A stretch of 64,000 nt of DNA from NCBI GenBank assembly GCA_050084985.1, contig JBITNC010000002.1, positions 32,984,001 through 33,048,000 on the forward strand, written 5' to 3'. Source of the stretch: Nageia nagi. Its lineage: Eukaryota > Pinophyta. Below, piece after piece: positions 33,896 to 45,604 of the stretch; within the stretch, counting starts at the first letter, position 1; every line of letters begins with the position of its first letter. The notes beneath the pieces were generated by a model. That model saw nothing but the letters and a program-made list of their open reading frames with translations, made no database searches and was not told the origin of the DNA. A program made the position numbers and the translations under genes.

Positions 33896-35728
33896 ACCTA
33901 ATTCTAAACATACCAACTTTAACAGAGACCATTAATATAATCTTTCTTGTGTATCATGGATAGATGCAATGTAGCAAGGGAACGTTCCACATGCTTCCAT
34001 GTGATATGTGACAAGGGAGAAAGCTTTAATGTATAAAGGGTAAATTTTAATATAAATTTCCGTTTGTAATGTTTAGGGTTTAGAACTATAAGGAGCTGTA
34101 GTGGTTGGAGTTGGCATTTCCTTGTCCATCCCTGTCAACACTCTGCGTGGGTCCGTTAACAGCCTGGTTGAGTGCAACAGACACAATAAAATGTTGGAAG
34201 ATTTTGTCCGTCGGATAGGGAATGGACGGCAAGGATGTGGCAGGACAAAAGTAGATTTGTAGATTTAATACTGATGTTCAGCACTAGGACCTCTTTAATT
34301 TGTATTTTTATATGGGGTTGGATGGATTTCTTTTTTCGTTTTGATGAGGACCCACTTTACACTGTGCCACTCTGATGCTGCCATCGGTGTTATTCACGAG
34401 GTGCACGGCACCAATGTCGGCGATTTATCACCCATTTATAATGTGTTTCAACCTTTCTAGTTGTCAATAATTACATGTTCTCTCCTCTATTTAGACTATT
34501 ATTTTCTGTCATTAGGATGTTGTTTTTAATGGGTTTAGTTTCAAACACTGTACCCCACAGACTGTAATGGTGATTTGTTGGATTAGAACGGTTATCAGAC
34601 AAGTAGACAATTGTGGATTAGTTTATGATATGGAAAAGATTGAGATAGATGATAATTTGTTTTTATTAAGTAGATAGATTAGAGAAAAAGGTAATTTTAT
34701 AGTGGAGGTTTTATCTATCAAGAATTTGTTGTGTATTTGTAGATGATATATTTAAATAAGATAGTATAATTAAAATTTAAATTGTATGAATGAATTGATA
34801 GGAAAGTTGGAGAGGTGGGTAGTTCAAAGCTTTCGAATAGAAGATCTAGATTCAAAACTCTTTACCCTTAAAACATGAATGCCTTACAATATCTAAATGC
34901 AAGAGTTCCTAGTACTCTATACCAGAGAACAAATTTAAAAAAAAAAAAATTAAAATGTAAATAAGTATTTATGAATTGAGATGAGTTTTTTTTCAAATAA
35001 TAGCATTGTTAATTAAACCAAAGTGTAGAGTAAAGGTTATTGATTTGTTCAAACTGAAAAATGATAAATCTATAAATTGAATGCGTGACAAGAATCTTCA
35101 GAATAAAAATCAAGTGAAGTTCTGACAAATTCAAAAAGTTCGTGAAGTATTGACAAGTTTTAAAACTGTGTGTGTGAGTTGAATGGAATCTCGACCTTTC
35201 ACATGTTAAATCAAATCTCAAATTATGAATTGACCACTAATTAAGGTTTCGAGTTAAAGAGATGAGTTAGAAAAAGTTGAAAACACTATTTGGTTATATT
35301 TTCCTTAACCAGAAACTTGGATTGGTTACATGGCGGATTGGATGAGTGTGTTCAAGAGAAAGAGATCTTATGGGGAGGATTAGTTAAGGTGTAGAATGTA
35401 TGGGACAGAAGTCACATCTAGTGATATGTTCAAAGCATGTTCTTCATACATTTTCCTCAGTTAAAAAAAAAAACAAGAGAAGTTAAACACTCCAATGGAA
35501 GATTGTGAACGGACATGTCCTTGTTGAGAATGATGGTGACTGATATAGTGGTAGGGCCTCACCTGTAGATCTCAATTCTGCATCAAATGCAGAGAAAAGT
35601 ACGAAGTGAAGTTAGAAAGAAAGAGAGGGTAAGAAAAAAACACTTGATGATATTTTATTCCTTCAAAAAAAAACTAATTTTTTTCTCCTTGATTTACGAG
35701 AACAAAGGAGGAAGTAGGAGCCTGCAAG
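33896..35728. other. Region upstream of MIR396
   Basis: No LTR element. 34080-34440 is richer in G+C than its surroundings (for example CATCGGTGTTATTCACGAGG). 34810-34950 resembles a tRNA-derived SINE (GGTAGTTCAAAG, then GATTCAAAACTC as a weak box B, ending in an A-run at 34936-34948), but no clear target duplication was found. The rest holds nothing recognisable. Confidence 0.4.
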
Positions 35729-35740
35729 TATATATATAGA
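35729..35740 (+). promoter_or_regulatory. Candidate TATA box of MIR396
   Basis: TATATATATAGA in the context GCAAGTATATATATAGACA, about 500 bp before the hairpin. A start of transcription near 35765 (GATCAGAGCAGGG) would give a typical pri-miRNA leader. No competing coding gene is nearby. Placed by motif and distance only. Confidence 0.5.
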
Positions 35741-36235
35741 CAATATAGAGGATGCAGATCAGAGCAGGGAAGCACAAGAAAGATTAGAGGGATAGCTGTA
35801 GTAGTCTGATTATATCTTAGTGATCTGTAGAAGCTTGTGTTTAATGTATATGTATGTCATGAAATAACTTTGGATTAAAAATGCAAATCCTTCTACCTAT
35901 GTAGGTATGTATTGATTGAGTTTGGGTGAGATTTTCTGAAGGAGTAGGTACAGATTTGAGTGGTTTAGAGCGGTGTTTATTAGCTGAGCCACGTACAGCT
36001 CCCTCCAACGCCTTGAGTATTAAGGTCCAGATTGGTTTTGTTAGATCCATCCATGCCAAGTACAATTTTGAATCTTCTTCTGAATGAATGTTATGGGTGT
36101 TGTTTTTTTGTGTGTGAAATAAAGAGAGAGAAATATGGTTAGTATTCTAGAAGGGGAATAGAAATCTATTGCTTCCTTAATGTGGGATTGAAAGGCATGG
36201 AATTGTTTAGTGGACAATAGAATCCTGCCATTCTT

Positions 36236-36256
36236 TTCCACAGCTTTCTTGAACTT
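36236..36256 (+). ncRNA. miR396: Mature miR396 (5' arm)
   Basis: 21 nt beginning TTCCACAGCTTTC and ending TTGAACTT. This is the miR396b form, with final U rather than G. 5' U and the length of 21 suit loading on AGO1. Confidence 0.95.
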
Positions 36257-36311
36257 ACTCTGATGGCCATGAGAAAGCTTTGTAAGTTTTGTCTTTAAGG
36301 CTGCATGTGAA

Positions 36312-36332
36312 GTTCAAGAAAGTTGTGGGAAA
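36312..36332 (+). ncRNA. miR396* (3' arm)
   Basis: Starts GTTCAAGAAAG and ends TTGTGGGAAA. It leaves 2-nt 3' overhangs against the mature strand, as expected for a Dicer product. Confidence 0.88.
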
Positions 36333-36345
36333 ATATGGTGAGATT

Positions 36346-38325
36346 CAATGATAGGAATGGACTGCAACAACAAAACGCAGATGATGAGTAAGCATCCTTG
36401 TGCATCTTATAGTACATATAGTTGCAGTACATCTATTGATACATGAAAAACACTTGATAGATTTTTGGAGACCATCATTCTCATTGAGAATAGTTTTCCA
36501 ATTGTGAACTATATTCTCAAATCTTGTTATTTTATAATACTGCATTACAACCAGTTAGCTATATTGTTGCATACTTACCAGTTAGCTAATCCATTTCAGT
36601 TGAACAACATCAAGGAGGACACTACAAACAATAAGAAGGTAGCAAACTACAATTATATATATGAAACTTCCTAGATATTCATAAACTTAGTCTTCAAATG
36701 TTTTATATATTTCATGCTTATTATCTTTTATAATTGGATTAGTTCTGAGCAATCTGGATATTTTGTATAGATATGTCTCTCGAGTTTCTCTACTAGCAAC
36801 ACATTATATGGTTGCATTTGTTTTATCACTGGGGAAAATCTAGAAATGGGACAAGTTTGTCTACTAAAATCTTGAGATCCAAAACCTTTTAGGGATTTGA
36901 ATCCACCCAAAATCTATACAAACTGCTAAAGGTAGGATAATATAATTCAAATCTATACAGCTTTTCTCTTCATTTTTATTGTTCAATGGAGTTAGTTCTT
37001 GTTTAGGCTTTCATCAGGTTCTCTTCAATCATATGTAACTTATGTGATTATTTGTAAGCATAAAGAACTATTTCATTGCTATTTTACGCACTATACCTTT
37101 CTCCATTTCAATAACTTTCAGCGTTTTTCACATAATATTCCAGATTTCTAGGGTTTGTCTACTCTTATATATTTGGTTGGAAGTTCAATCAGACAAGAAA
37201 AGCAATTCATGGCAGAACCCACAAGACAAATTTTTGTTCGTATTATTTAATTCTACCCGTTAGGGTGACTGCAGCTTCGCACTGGGATTCATAGGTCCTA
37301 GCAAGATCCGCAACATGTACATTAGGTTTCCAGTTAGTTAATGCGCTTCATTCAATATAGTACCAATATATATGTGTATGTTCTTGATTTGATGGGCTTA
37401 TTATACCATATCTGCATTATTCTACATCCCGGCTGCTCCGTGCATGTATCTGACTACTGCCGAATTCTAACAGTAAATTATTTTTAGTTATATTGTTATA
37501 TGGCCATCTCTCCTACACATATCAGCTTCATATTGTAACTTGTGAGACTTATCATATTATATTGAATAAAATCAGTGATAGGTATGGTGACATTTATTTA
37601 ATCCAATGATTGATTAGATATTCAATGATATATCTCCTCGGTGTGTAGGACATGGCCCTACCCTGCCAGTCAATTGATTGAACTTCCTTATACAATTTGA
37701 TCTGTTACTGACATTAAGTGCAATTTTGGCATTGCAAAGTTATATTGTACATTGTTTGAGTTCAGTTTGTGCTCAATAATTAAAACATATAATGAAAGCC
37801 TTATGGATGTACTGGAAAAAGAGATCTGGGTGAGTTTGAAGCTAAGAATAATTATTATTATTACAGAAACGGCAAGATGATTTGCTGACAGAAGATATTT
37901 CTTTTCTTTTCTTGCTGAAGTGGAGAAACTTTACAGCTTTACTTGTTTAGCTTTGTTGCATGCATGCACGAGTTTGAGCTGATGGCCTTTTTCCTAAAGT
38001 TGGTACTAAATATGTTTATTGTTTTATGCAGGGAAACAAAATAAACTTGTCTGTACATAAGAAGGCACAGTCTTCCTCTTCTAATCTCCCTTAACAGAAT
38101 GTGCTAGATGCATTTCTGCAGAAGATTGTAGTCTAAGTGTTTTATCCTTTATCCTACTGGTCATGGAAAACTCTACATATTCTGAAGAAAATTGTAGTAA
38201 AGTGCTTTATCCTAGTGATCATGGAAAACTCTTCTTGATCTCTTGCTGAGACCATCAATGTGAATAACAAATTTCAAAATCCTTCTACCTATAATGGAAA
38301 TATAAAAGGATATATATTTATTTGA

Positions 38326-38327
<2 letters not shown>
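36346..38327. other. Region downstream of MIR396
   Basis: Non-repetitive, moderately AT-rich DNA without convincing coding sequence. The primary transcript may extend here. Contains the local duplication at 38121-38235. Confidence 0.5.
38121..38235. repeat. Imperfect local tandem duplication
   Basis: GAAGATTGTAGTCTAAGTG...TCATGGAAAACTCT at 38121-38173 recurs as GAAGAAAATTGTAGTAAAGTG...TCATGGAAAACTCT at 38184-38232. Confidence 0.8.

Positions 38328-38373
<46 letters not shown>
38328..38373. repeat. (TA)n microsatellite
   Basis: About 23 uninterrupted TA units. Confidence 0.97.
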
Positions 38374-38376
<3 letters not shown>

Positions 38377-38840
38377 TGAGTGGTGTAGTTTAATGATGGA
38401 GAAATATTTTTCTAGTTGATATTTAATATGTATATAGATGTTATAGTTGTTATGGAATAAATAAATTATTAACCGTTTCAACTTTAAGAATATGTATATA
38501 TAATCATCTATTTATCTTAAATTTTATATTTATTATTAAATTTAAAATTAAGGTGTAATTTAAAATTTTATAGTAAATTAATAATTAATATGTTAAATAT
38601 ATAATCGTAAATGAGCAAAGTTTTGTTAAATAAGTTTTACTATTTTACATATTTCATTTTTCTCTATATGCTCAACTTGATATTGAATTATTCTTTTCTT
38701 TTACTAATGATTGATTTTTTCTTTCTTGAAATTCATACTTTTGTAGTTTCTTCCTTTATGAAATCTTAATTTCTCTAAAATATAACATAATTTTTTATCA
38801 TTAAATTTCATATATAGATAACTACTATGATGATATTTAT
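38374..38840. other. AT-rich DNA, nothing recognised
   Basis: No open frame, RNA or repeat seen between the microsatellite and the Tat fragment. Confidence 0.6.
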
Positions 38841-40890
38841 TTGTGCCATGTTTTTTTTGTATCAAGGAAGTATGAAGGAAAAGGTCTACGAAAGGAACAA
38901 CAAGGACTAGAAGCGCTTCCCGAATCTTTATCTAGCATTAAACAAGATACAAAGGGTATAAGAGCAAAGAGTACAAGTGAGTCTCAAGAGACCAGGTCAA
39001 GTGATCAAATGTACAATTGTAAGATAGAATCAAACGAAAGTGGTTTAGAATCAAATGATTTATTCATAAGAATGGTGTAATTATAAAAAAATTATGAGTC
39101 TTCAAAGAAAGGCTCTATAAATTATAATAGACATGTTTGCATTGATGGCAATGTCTATGCTAATAGAAGTATTAGCACTAGTTGATCCCTTTTACCCCTT
39201 CCTTCATGCCTCTATCCCTTTTTCAATTGATATGTTTCAAACAAATAATGCAATTCTGGTTACACTAGGGGCAAGATTTGAGTTTAACAAATATCATCCA
39301 AAGAGGACAGGTAAGAAGAGTCTTCAACATTATGCATATTTGGGAGATTAGGTTGAAGACATAGCAATTTTCTTGTGCTACACTTTCCCATTTTTATATT
39401 TTATTGATAATAGTAGTAGGGATAGGTAATTACGAAGGGGGGGTGTGAGTCATAAGTATTGAGACATGGTTGATATAATGTTATTGTAGGTTTAGTAATA
39501 TTACCAATTCCTTGTTAATTAAGTAATGAAATAAATTTGATTAATGAAGTAATCATAGATATTGATATTGGTTCCTGATCATAACCAAAGTTGATAAAAA
39601 TAGGAGCTTGGTGCTCAAAAGATGAAAGGAATATTTATAAAAACTTTTTCATAGATTTTGGAGACTTTTTTTCTTGGTATTATGAAGATATGTATAGGCT
39701 TGATCCTACCTTTATGGTTCATAATTTGGTAGTACATAAGGATGCCAAACCAATTCAAAAAAAGAGAAGGCCTATGCATCCTAGATATTCACTCTTGGGC
39801 AAAAAGGAAATTGAGAAGTACCTCAAAGTAGGGTTCATTGAACCTATTAATTATTCACCATGGTTTTTCAATATAATACTAGTAATGAAGCCAATTGAAG
39901 TGGGAAGATATTGTATAGATTATAAGGACATCAACAAAGCATGCCCTAAGCATAATTTTCCACTTCCACATATTGACACGATTATAGATTCCAAAATTAG
40001 GCATGAGATTTTCTCTTTTATGGGTGATTCCTTAGGATATAGTTAAATAAGAATTAATCTAAAAGATCAACATAATATGACCTCTACAACTTGTTGGGGT
40101 AAATTTTGTTATGTGGTCATACTCTTTGGTATCAAGGATGTGAGAGAAACATATCAAAGAGTAATGGTTATCATGTTTCATGACTTAATTCACAAATTAG
40201 TAGAGTTCTATGTTGATGACATCCTCACAAAATCTCATAAAAAGGAAGATTAATTGGAATATTTAAGAGTCATATTCAAAAGAATGAGGAAGTATAATCT
40301 AAAGCTCAATCCAAAGAAATATGTTTTTAGAGTTTCAAGTAGTAAATTGGTAGGCTTCATTATTTCAAGAAGAGGGATTGAAGTGGATCATAAAAAGGTA
40401 AAAGAAATAATAGAATTGCCTACTCTAAAGAACCTCAAGCAACTCAAAAATTTGCAAGGAAAATTATAATCTATAAGAGTATTCATAGTTTAATTAGTAG
40501 ATAAAATTATCCCTTTCTCTCATTTGCTCAAAAAAGATGTTGAATTTATTTGGGACAAAGACTTCCAAAAAGCATTTGATAAAATTAAAAGGTACTTGTT
40601 CAATCCTTATATTTTAACTCCTATTGATCATATTAAACCTTTTTATTTATATGTATCAGCCACAAATCATGCCTTGACGGTAGTATTGATTCAAAAAATG
40701 AAGAAGGAAAAAAAAGGGCAATATATTACTTATTAAAAATTTGCAAGAGCATGAGAAGAAGTGTAGTCCTACATAAAAGTTATGTTATATGATTATCTAT
40801 GTTACTAAAAAATTAAGGCATTATATAAAAACCAAAAAAGTTATGTATATTACCTTATACCCTATTGTTTGCTCAATTTGCTTGATTTAA
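38841..40890 (+). pseudogene. pol: Tat-type Ty3 pol fragment: G-patch and reverse transcriptase
   Basis: 38862-38905 encodes KYEGKGLRKEQQGLEALPE, matching the G-patch core (G-x-G-x-G, then G after four to six residues). RT starts near 39600 (FSWYYEDMYRLDP, a Tat-type hallmark), with DAKPIQKKRRPMHPR, CIDYKDINKACPKHNFPLP, then FYVDDILTKSHKKED (box YVDD intact near 40209-40220), LKLNPKKYVFRVSSSKLVGF, and the start of RNase H (KPFYLYVSATNHALTVVLIQ) at about 40640. Stops lie at 40047, 40251, 40467 and 40734. No LTR, gag or integrase accompanies it, so this is an internal fragment. G-patch domains are known between protease and RT in some Ty3 elements and in betaretroviruses. Confidence 0.82.
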
Positions 40891-42880
40891 GCTTTTGGAT
40901 CCTAGAGTTCATGTTAGCTATAGCATTTACACTAACCTTTAAGTACTGCATTATGGTGAGTTTAACATGGTATGGTGTGATTTTGCTTGTTATGTCTGAT
41001 GATAATCTTCTAATGCATGATAAAAGCTATTGAATTATAGTATTTTATGATGAACAAGTCATGAATATGCAAGATAGGCTTCATTTTATAATTTAGATGT
41101 TTATTTTTTTCTGCAAAGAACCTTATTCTTAAATGTTTTTTAGTCCTATATTAGGTTTTAGGTCACATCTAGCTAAATAAGATCATGATTTTCATGGTGA
41201 GGTGATAAATATAAAAGAAAAAGAGCACGGGTGCAAACTATTAGTGTGGGCATATAAGTGAGCATGAATGCTAGTGTTCCTAAGGGAAAAGGTATCCAAA
41301 TGTTTATCAAGGATTTAGTTTGATAAGAGATTATCAAGGGATATGATTTGAACATTACAATATTAAAAGGTTATGAAATTTAATTACCATCTAGTAAAAT
41401 GTATCATAATTTTTATTTTAAATAGGTTAAATTGTTAGTTTATTTTCATTTGCACTATTAAAGGTTTGAGGTCTAGTCTACAATAGCTATTGTGTTCACT
41501 ATGATCGTATTGGAATATTCTAAAAATATTTGTATAGTCAAGTAAGTGTGACACATGAAATTTTTAATGTTTTGGTTCAATTTTGACCTAAGTTTGTAAA
41601 ATTATGACCTAATTATTTATTTAGGATGAAGATTATCGATTGAGAGAATCATAGATCCTATTTACTCTTCCATAATCATATTTTCACATAGTAGTAAGTA
41701 ACTAGAATATTTATTTTACATTTATTATCAAAATGTCACAAGTAGGGTGTAAAATGCTAAAAATTGCTAGGATGCCCTAGGGTTAAGGTTAATGAGCTAA
41801 GGCTACCACAATTTTAGATTTAGGATTGTAATATGTAGGCTAGATTGTTGACCTACTAGATCGATCAATTGGGTTCATATCTACAACCAAGAATTGATGA
41901 GAAAATGGAAAGAAGTAATATAAATAAAAGAGATAGTAATGGAGCCCCAAATAAAAAGGAAGATTAAGTCTTTATTAATATATTAATCAATACAATTGAT
42001 TTATAATGATAAAGTAATATCTTTCTCTGGTCTCAACTCTCTCCTTATCATTGGTTACCTCTTAAATGACCTTTAATCAGTGACTTGTAAGATGTACCTT
42101 TTTAATCGAATATATTTGGATGGTAGTAGCTAATAGTGTTCGATTATTGGGTGTCTAAACTAATAATTTTCTTTTTTATTGCACCTCTTAACCATACCCT
42201 TGGGGTTTCATAAGGCCAATATGAAAATGTAAACTGTAATTTAGTGAACTCTAAATCATCCTCTAAGAATGTTTGGTGAACATCAATGATTATGGTCATG
42301 TCCTCACTCCTAAATTTTATCTCCCATCCATATACCTATGGATGATAAGTGATGATAAGTCATTTGTAGGATCAAGCTTCTAATAGGATAAGCAATCACT
42401 AAGGATTGATGCAAGTCTAGTTCTAAATAAGGAAATAAATCTCAAGGATAATAGTTTGCATCACAAGTGTCAGAGTAGAATCAATGAGCCATTAAGTTGG
42501 TCTTGGGAGGTGTTGGTTTCTTCCCTAGCTAAAATGGTTTGTCTAAGGAAGTCACTAGGCACATTGTGCTTTTATCATTGATCCTTCTTATAGGTGACTA
42601 TTATGCCTAAATATTTTTTCTTTTTTTTATTATTTTCTTCATTTTAGTAATCATCCTTATTTAGTGTTAACTTCTTGAACTCATATTTTTGTTTGTTTAC
42701 ACTTTGCAATTATTCCTTCACTATTATTTATACAACATCATGACTTGAACAAAAAAGGGCCTTCATTATATTAGCTTCAAAATTATATTCACCCACCTAG
42801 CATCAACCAATGATCAATTTTATAGCCTTTTTAATTACATTAAACCTAGTGCTTTTACATTTCAATTCAAAGCCATGGTA
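40891..42880. other. AT-rich DNA, nothing recognised
   Basis: Follows the fading RNase H of the Tat fragment. Short open frames only; no motif, RNA or tandem repeat seen. Confidence 0.6.
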
Positions 42881-43646
42881 CAATTGAATTCTCTCCTGCA
42901 ACATCATCATTATGAGAGTCACCAATGGATTGTTGAAGTTATTTTTGGATGATGGTGAGTGTTGAAGGGGTTGATAGGTACAAAATCAGGATAAGATAAA
43001 TGTTTCTCATGCTAAAAAATCCAAACTTTGGTATCATGATTGATTTATCGATGAAAGGATGCAAGCTAAACTTTGGTTTGGATTGCCTAAATGGAGTTAG
43101 TAGTTTCCTAAGCTATCAATTGCTCCATCTAAGTTATCTATGTGTGATGCACTTTGTTGATCTATTGCATCTCCTTGATTGTATTCTTAATTATTGTTTC
43201 TATTTCTTCCTTTTTCACCTCCAAGTCCAAAATTTGTTGATTGATTGTTATTAATTCATGGAGTTTATTTTGTAGAGTGGGAAATATTTTTGTATTTATT
43301 GTACCCACTATTGATATTCATCCATATAGGTATTAATATCTTTGAGATCAACCTATTTATCCTAACTAATGAAGTATGGATGTTGAAATAGATGGCCCTA
43401 TAGTTCTAGAAATCAGCATGTATCTTATTTATAACCTTGATAAGTTCCCCTTAATTTGATTATATTTTTTTTCTTTTTGTTGTTGGATTTTTTCCAACTC
43501 CTTATACACCCTTTCTACCTCCTTATTCTGTTAATATATCTCTTCCTTCATGGTTGTGATATATTTTACCCCTTTGTTGAGTTGATCGCTCTCCTATAGT
43601 TGCTTATTTTATATTGTGGCCAAGTTTGTTCTCTTGTGTCTTCATT
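42881..43646 (-). pseudogene. Coiled-coil coding remnant, one half (flanks SIRE-like element)
   Basis: The minus strand shows a single disturbed frame with heptad-like composition: NKEVERVYKELEKIQQQKEK and, further on, KIFPTLQNKLHELITINQQI, DLEVKKEEIETIIKNTIKEM. Stops in it are TAA, TAG and TGA. It continues across the SIRE-like insertion into 52785 onward, where VEMKQYKVEINQLKLSQ and LQIAINPL appear. The second block has the same spacing of K, L and E as the coiled-coil part of the Gypsy-1 extra frame (EQLSPKIKQLIQLRD, CFLELKKLEASVNLYEST). It may be a much older copy of that frame; coiled coils look alike, so this is weak. Confidence 0.35.
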
Positions 43647-43651
43647 GAGAG
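43647..43651. other. Target-site duplication of the SIRE-like element (GAGAG)
   Basis: GAGAG at 43647-43651 recurs at 52780-52784, directly outside the TG...CA ends. Confidence 0.93.
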
Positions 43652-43689
43652 TGTTGAGCATGTGTGATTGTCATTGTTGTCAACACGTG

Positions 43690-44160
43690 GTTTTGGTAAA
43701 GATCGAGTTCCGAAGGTGATGTGATCAGCAAGGAGAATTGAAAAGTTGGGGTTAGTAAATAAAGCGTTTCGGAAGAGATGATGTCAACGATTTCGGGCCT
43801 TAACCCAAAATTGGAGCCCGGAAGTGATGAGGTCAGCAAAGAGCGATCAAATAGCCAGCGCCAGTAAGTAAAACATTCCGGAGGGAAGAGATTACATCAC
43901 AGGAAGAATGATGCTTACATTTTTGAATGAAACTGGGTTCTAGAGATGATGAGGTCAGTAAGGGGTGATTAAAAAGGCCGGAGTCAATAGATTAAGCATT
44001 TCAAAATGAAATGATAAAAGCTTAGTTGTGAAAAAAAAAATCGGGCTCCAGAGAAAGTGAGTAGAGCATTCCGGAAGCATGAAGATGACGTCACGGGGAG
44101 AACAACATTCACATTTTTGAATGAAATCGGGTCCCGAAGATGATGAGGTCAGCAAGGAGT
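43690..44160 (+). repeat. LTR modules homologous to the Gypsy-1 LTR module
   Basis: The best-matched stretch (43926-44160) follows the reverse complement of 17985-17720 almost motif by motif: GATGATGAGGTCAG, AAGGGGTGATTAAAAAGGCC, GAGTCAATAGATTAAGCATT, GAAATGATAAAAGCTTAGTT, AGAGAAAGTGAGTAGAGCATTCC, GAAGATGACGTCACGGGGAG, TTTTTGAATGAAA, GGGTCCCGAAG. Identity is about 80 % by eye. Shorter partial copies stand before it (43690-43920). In the 3' LTR the same block is at about 51164-51400. Confidence 0.85.
44096..44103. promoter_or_regulatory. Palindrome TGACGTCA (bZIP-type site)
   Basis: Perfect CRE/as-1-like palindrome inside the shared LTR module. In the 3' LTR and in all Gypsy-1 copies it reads TGACATCA or TGATGTCA, as expected from CpG deamination. 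Confidence 0.5.
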
Positions 44161-44324
44161 GATCAAATAACCAGAGCTAGTGAGTAAAACATTCCAAAAT
44201 GTAGAGATGAGAATAGCAAAGAGAGATCAAATAGCTAGAGCCAGTAAATAGAATATCTCGAAAGTTTCAAGGACAGCGAGAAGTCAGATCACATCTTTAA
44301 GTTTTTTTTTTCTAGAAATGACAT

Positions 44325-44602
44325 CAACATAAACATCACGGGAAGCATTTTACTCTACTTTCAGAGTCTAGAGAAGATGATGTTAGCAGTTGGTGTTGAA
44401 AAGTTCGAAAGGCCACGCAGATACCTTGGAACTCTCTTCCAGAGTCCAAAGATGATGACATCATGGTGTGGACATCGTGGGAAGCATTTTACTCTACTTT
44501 CAGAGTCCAGAGAAGATGACATTAGTAGTTGCTATTGAAAAGTTTGAAAGGCCACGCAGATATCTTGGAACTCTCTTCTAGAGTCCGGAGATGATGACAT
44601 CA
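44325..44602 (+). repeat. 139-bp tandem repeat in SIRE-like LTR
   Basis: Two units sharing GGAAGCATTTTACTCTAC at 44341 and 44480, CAGAGTC, GGCCACGCAGATA, CTTGGAACTCTCTTC and ATGATGACATCATGGTG. The 3' LTR has the same pair at about 51560-51845. Confidence 0.88.
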
Positions 44603-45542
44603 TGGTGAATACAATAAACATCCAGTAAGCTAGTCAATCTCTAGGCTATAGAAAGAGACTCTGAAACTAAGGCAAAAGAAACCCAGAACTACCATTATGA
44701 AGAAGAAAAGAGTTTGAGATTATCAAAAATAATCAGATACTATCAAATCTCTGAAATCAGTGGAGAAAGAGCTATGCTTATCTGAACAACTCTATTTGAG
44801 CAATAGAAGCATTCATCAGTTATAGCAGTTGCAGTCTCGGATAGTGAACTCTCTTAGTGCAGGAGCAGTTACAAATAAAGATTCCTTTTCAGTTTGTTTT
44901 TGATAACATGTTATGATAGGAACAGTTTCATGGGGGTTTTCTTGATGTGTAACGGTTTTTAGAGTGTATTGTAGATGGAGTGAAAACTGGCGAGAAGTGT
45001 TGAGCGAAAAGTGAAGTGGTGTAGAGGATGTAATAATGTGGAAGAGGGGAGTATCAGGTGAATGTGAAGTGAGCAAACGAATATGCAGAGAGGATAGTAA
45101 TTGTTTAACTATGTTACTTTGGAGTCATGTGCAGAGATAAAACAATGAGCATTAGAGCTAGACCATTGAGGGTCTTCTAGAACTGTATTCTTTCCTCCTT
45201 TTTGAATGTTGTATCAAGTGGGTGCTTGAGAGTTGGAGTTGGTGCTCCAAGCAGTAGGTGCTGCTATTTTTTAAAGTGGTAGTTGGTGCTACCCTTCATA
45301 GTTGGTGTTGTGAATCTATAAGCTTACTTTAATGACTGGATTTGGATTGGATTCTAAGCAATCATTTTTGGGGATGTAGCCAATCTGGTGAACCTTGTTA
45401 TATCTGGTGTTGTGTGATGTACTTGGTGTGCTTGCTCAATTTTCTCTAGCTTTTAATCTATCTTTATTTAAGAAGCTTAAATTGATTATTTTTTTATACA
45501 CTAATTCACCCCCCCCTCTCAGTGTCACTCGAAGTCCAACAA

Positions 45543-45556
45543 TTGGTATTAGAGCC
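45543..45556 (+). other. SIRE-like primer binding site
   Basis: TTGGTATTAGAGCC directly after the LTR; one transition away from TGGTATCAGAGCC, complementary to tRNA-Met. Confidence 0.85.
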
Positions 45557-45604
45557 GGTTCCTACTTAGGCTATAACAGCTAAGGAGATCCTGGTAGTGA
45601 CACT

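Larger units (their letters stand above)
36225..36345 (+). ncRNA. MIR396: MIR396 precursor hairpin
   Basis: The 5' arm carries the complete 21-nt plant miR396 sequence and the 3' arm carries its near-complement 55 bases later. Nineteen of 21 positions pair in Watson-Crick fashion and two as G-U, with no bulge across the duplex; pairing extends a few bases outside on both sides. The loop side (36257-36311) has a short extra stem (TGATGGCC against GGCTGCATG). Plant miR396 guides cleavage of mRNAs for GROWTH-REGULATING FACTOR transcription factors and so limits cell proliferation in leaves and meristems; that role is established knowledge of the family. The DICER-LIKE1 product would form in the nucleus. 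This is the only likely functional locus I can identify in the window. Confidence 0.95.
43652..45541 (+). repeat. SIRE-like 5' LTR
   Basis: TGTTGAGCATG to AAGTCCAACA. It contains the module shared with Gypsy-1 (about 43690-44160) and two 139-bp units (44325-44602). Confidence 0.94.

Noticed and set aside
34810-34950. tRNA-derived SINE
   Set aside because: Weak box A/B and an A-run only; no clear target duplication. Mentioned in the upstream region, not called separately.
35786-35808. Resemblance to miR390 (AGAGGGATAGCTG)
   Set aside because: Mismatches and a gap against miR390, and no pairing arm nearby.
35988-36012. CAGCTCCCTCCAACGCC resembling a miR159/319 star or target site
   Set aside because: Too many mismatches and no hairpin.
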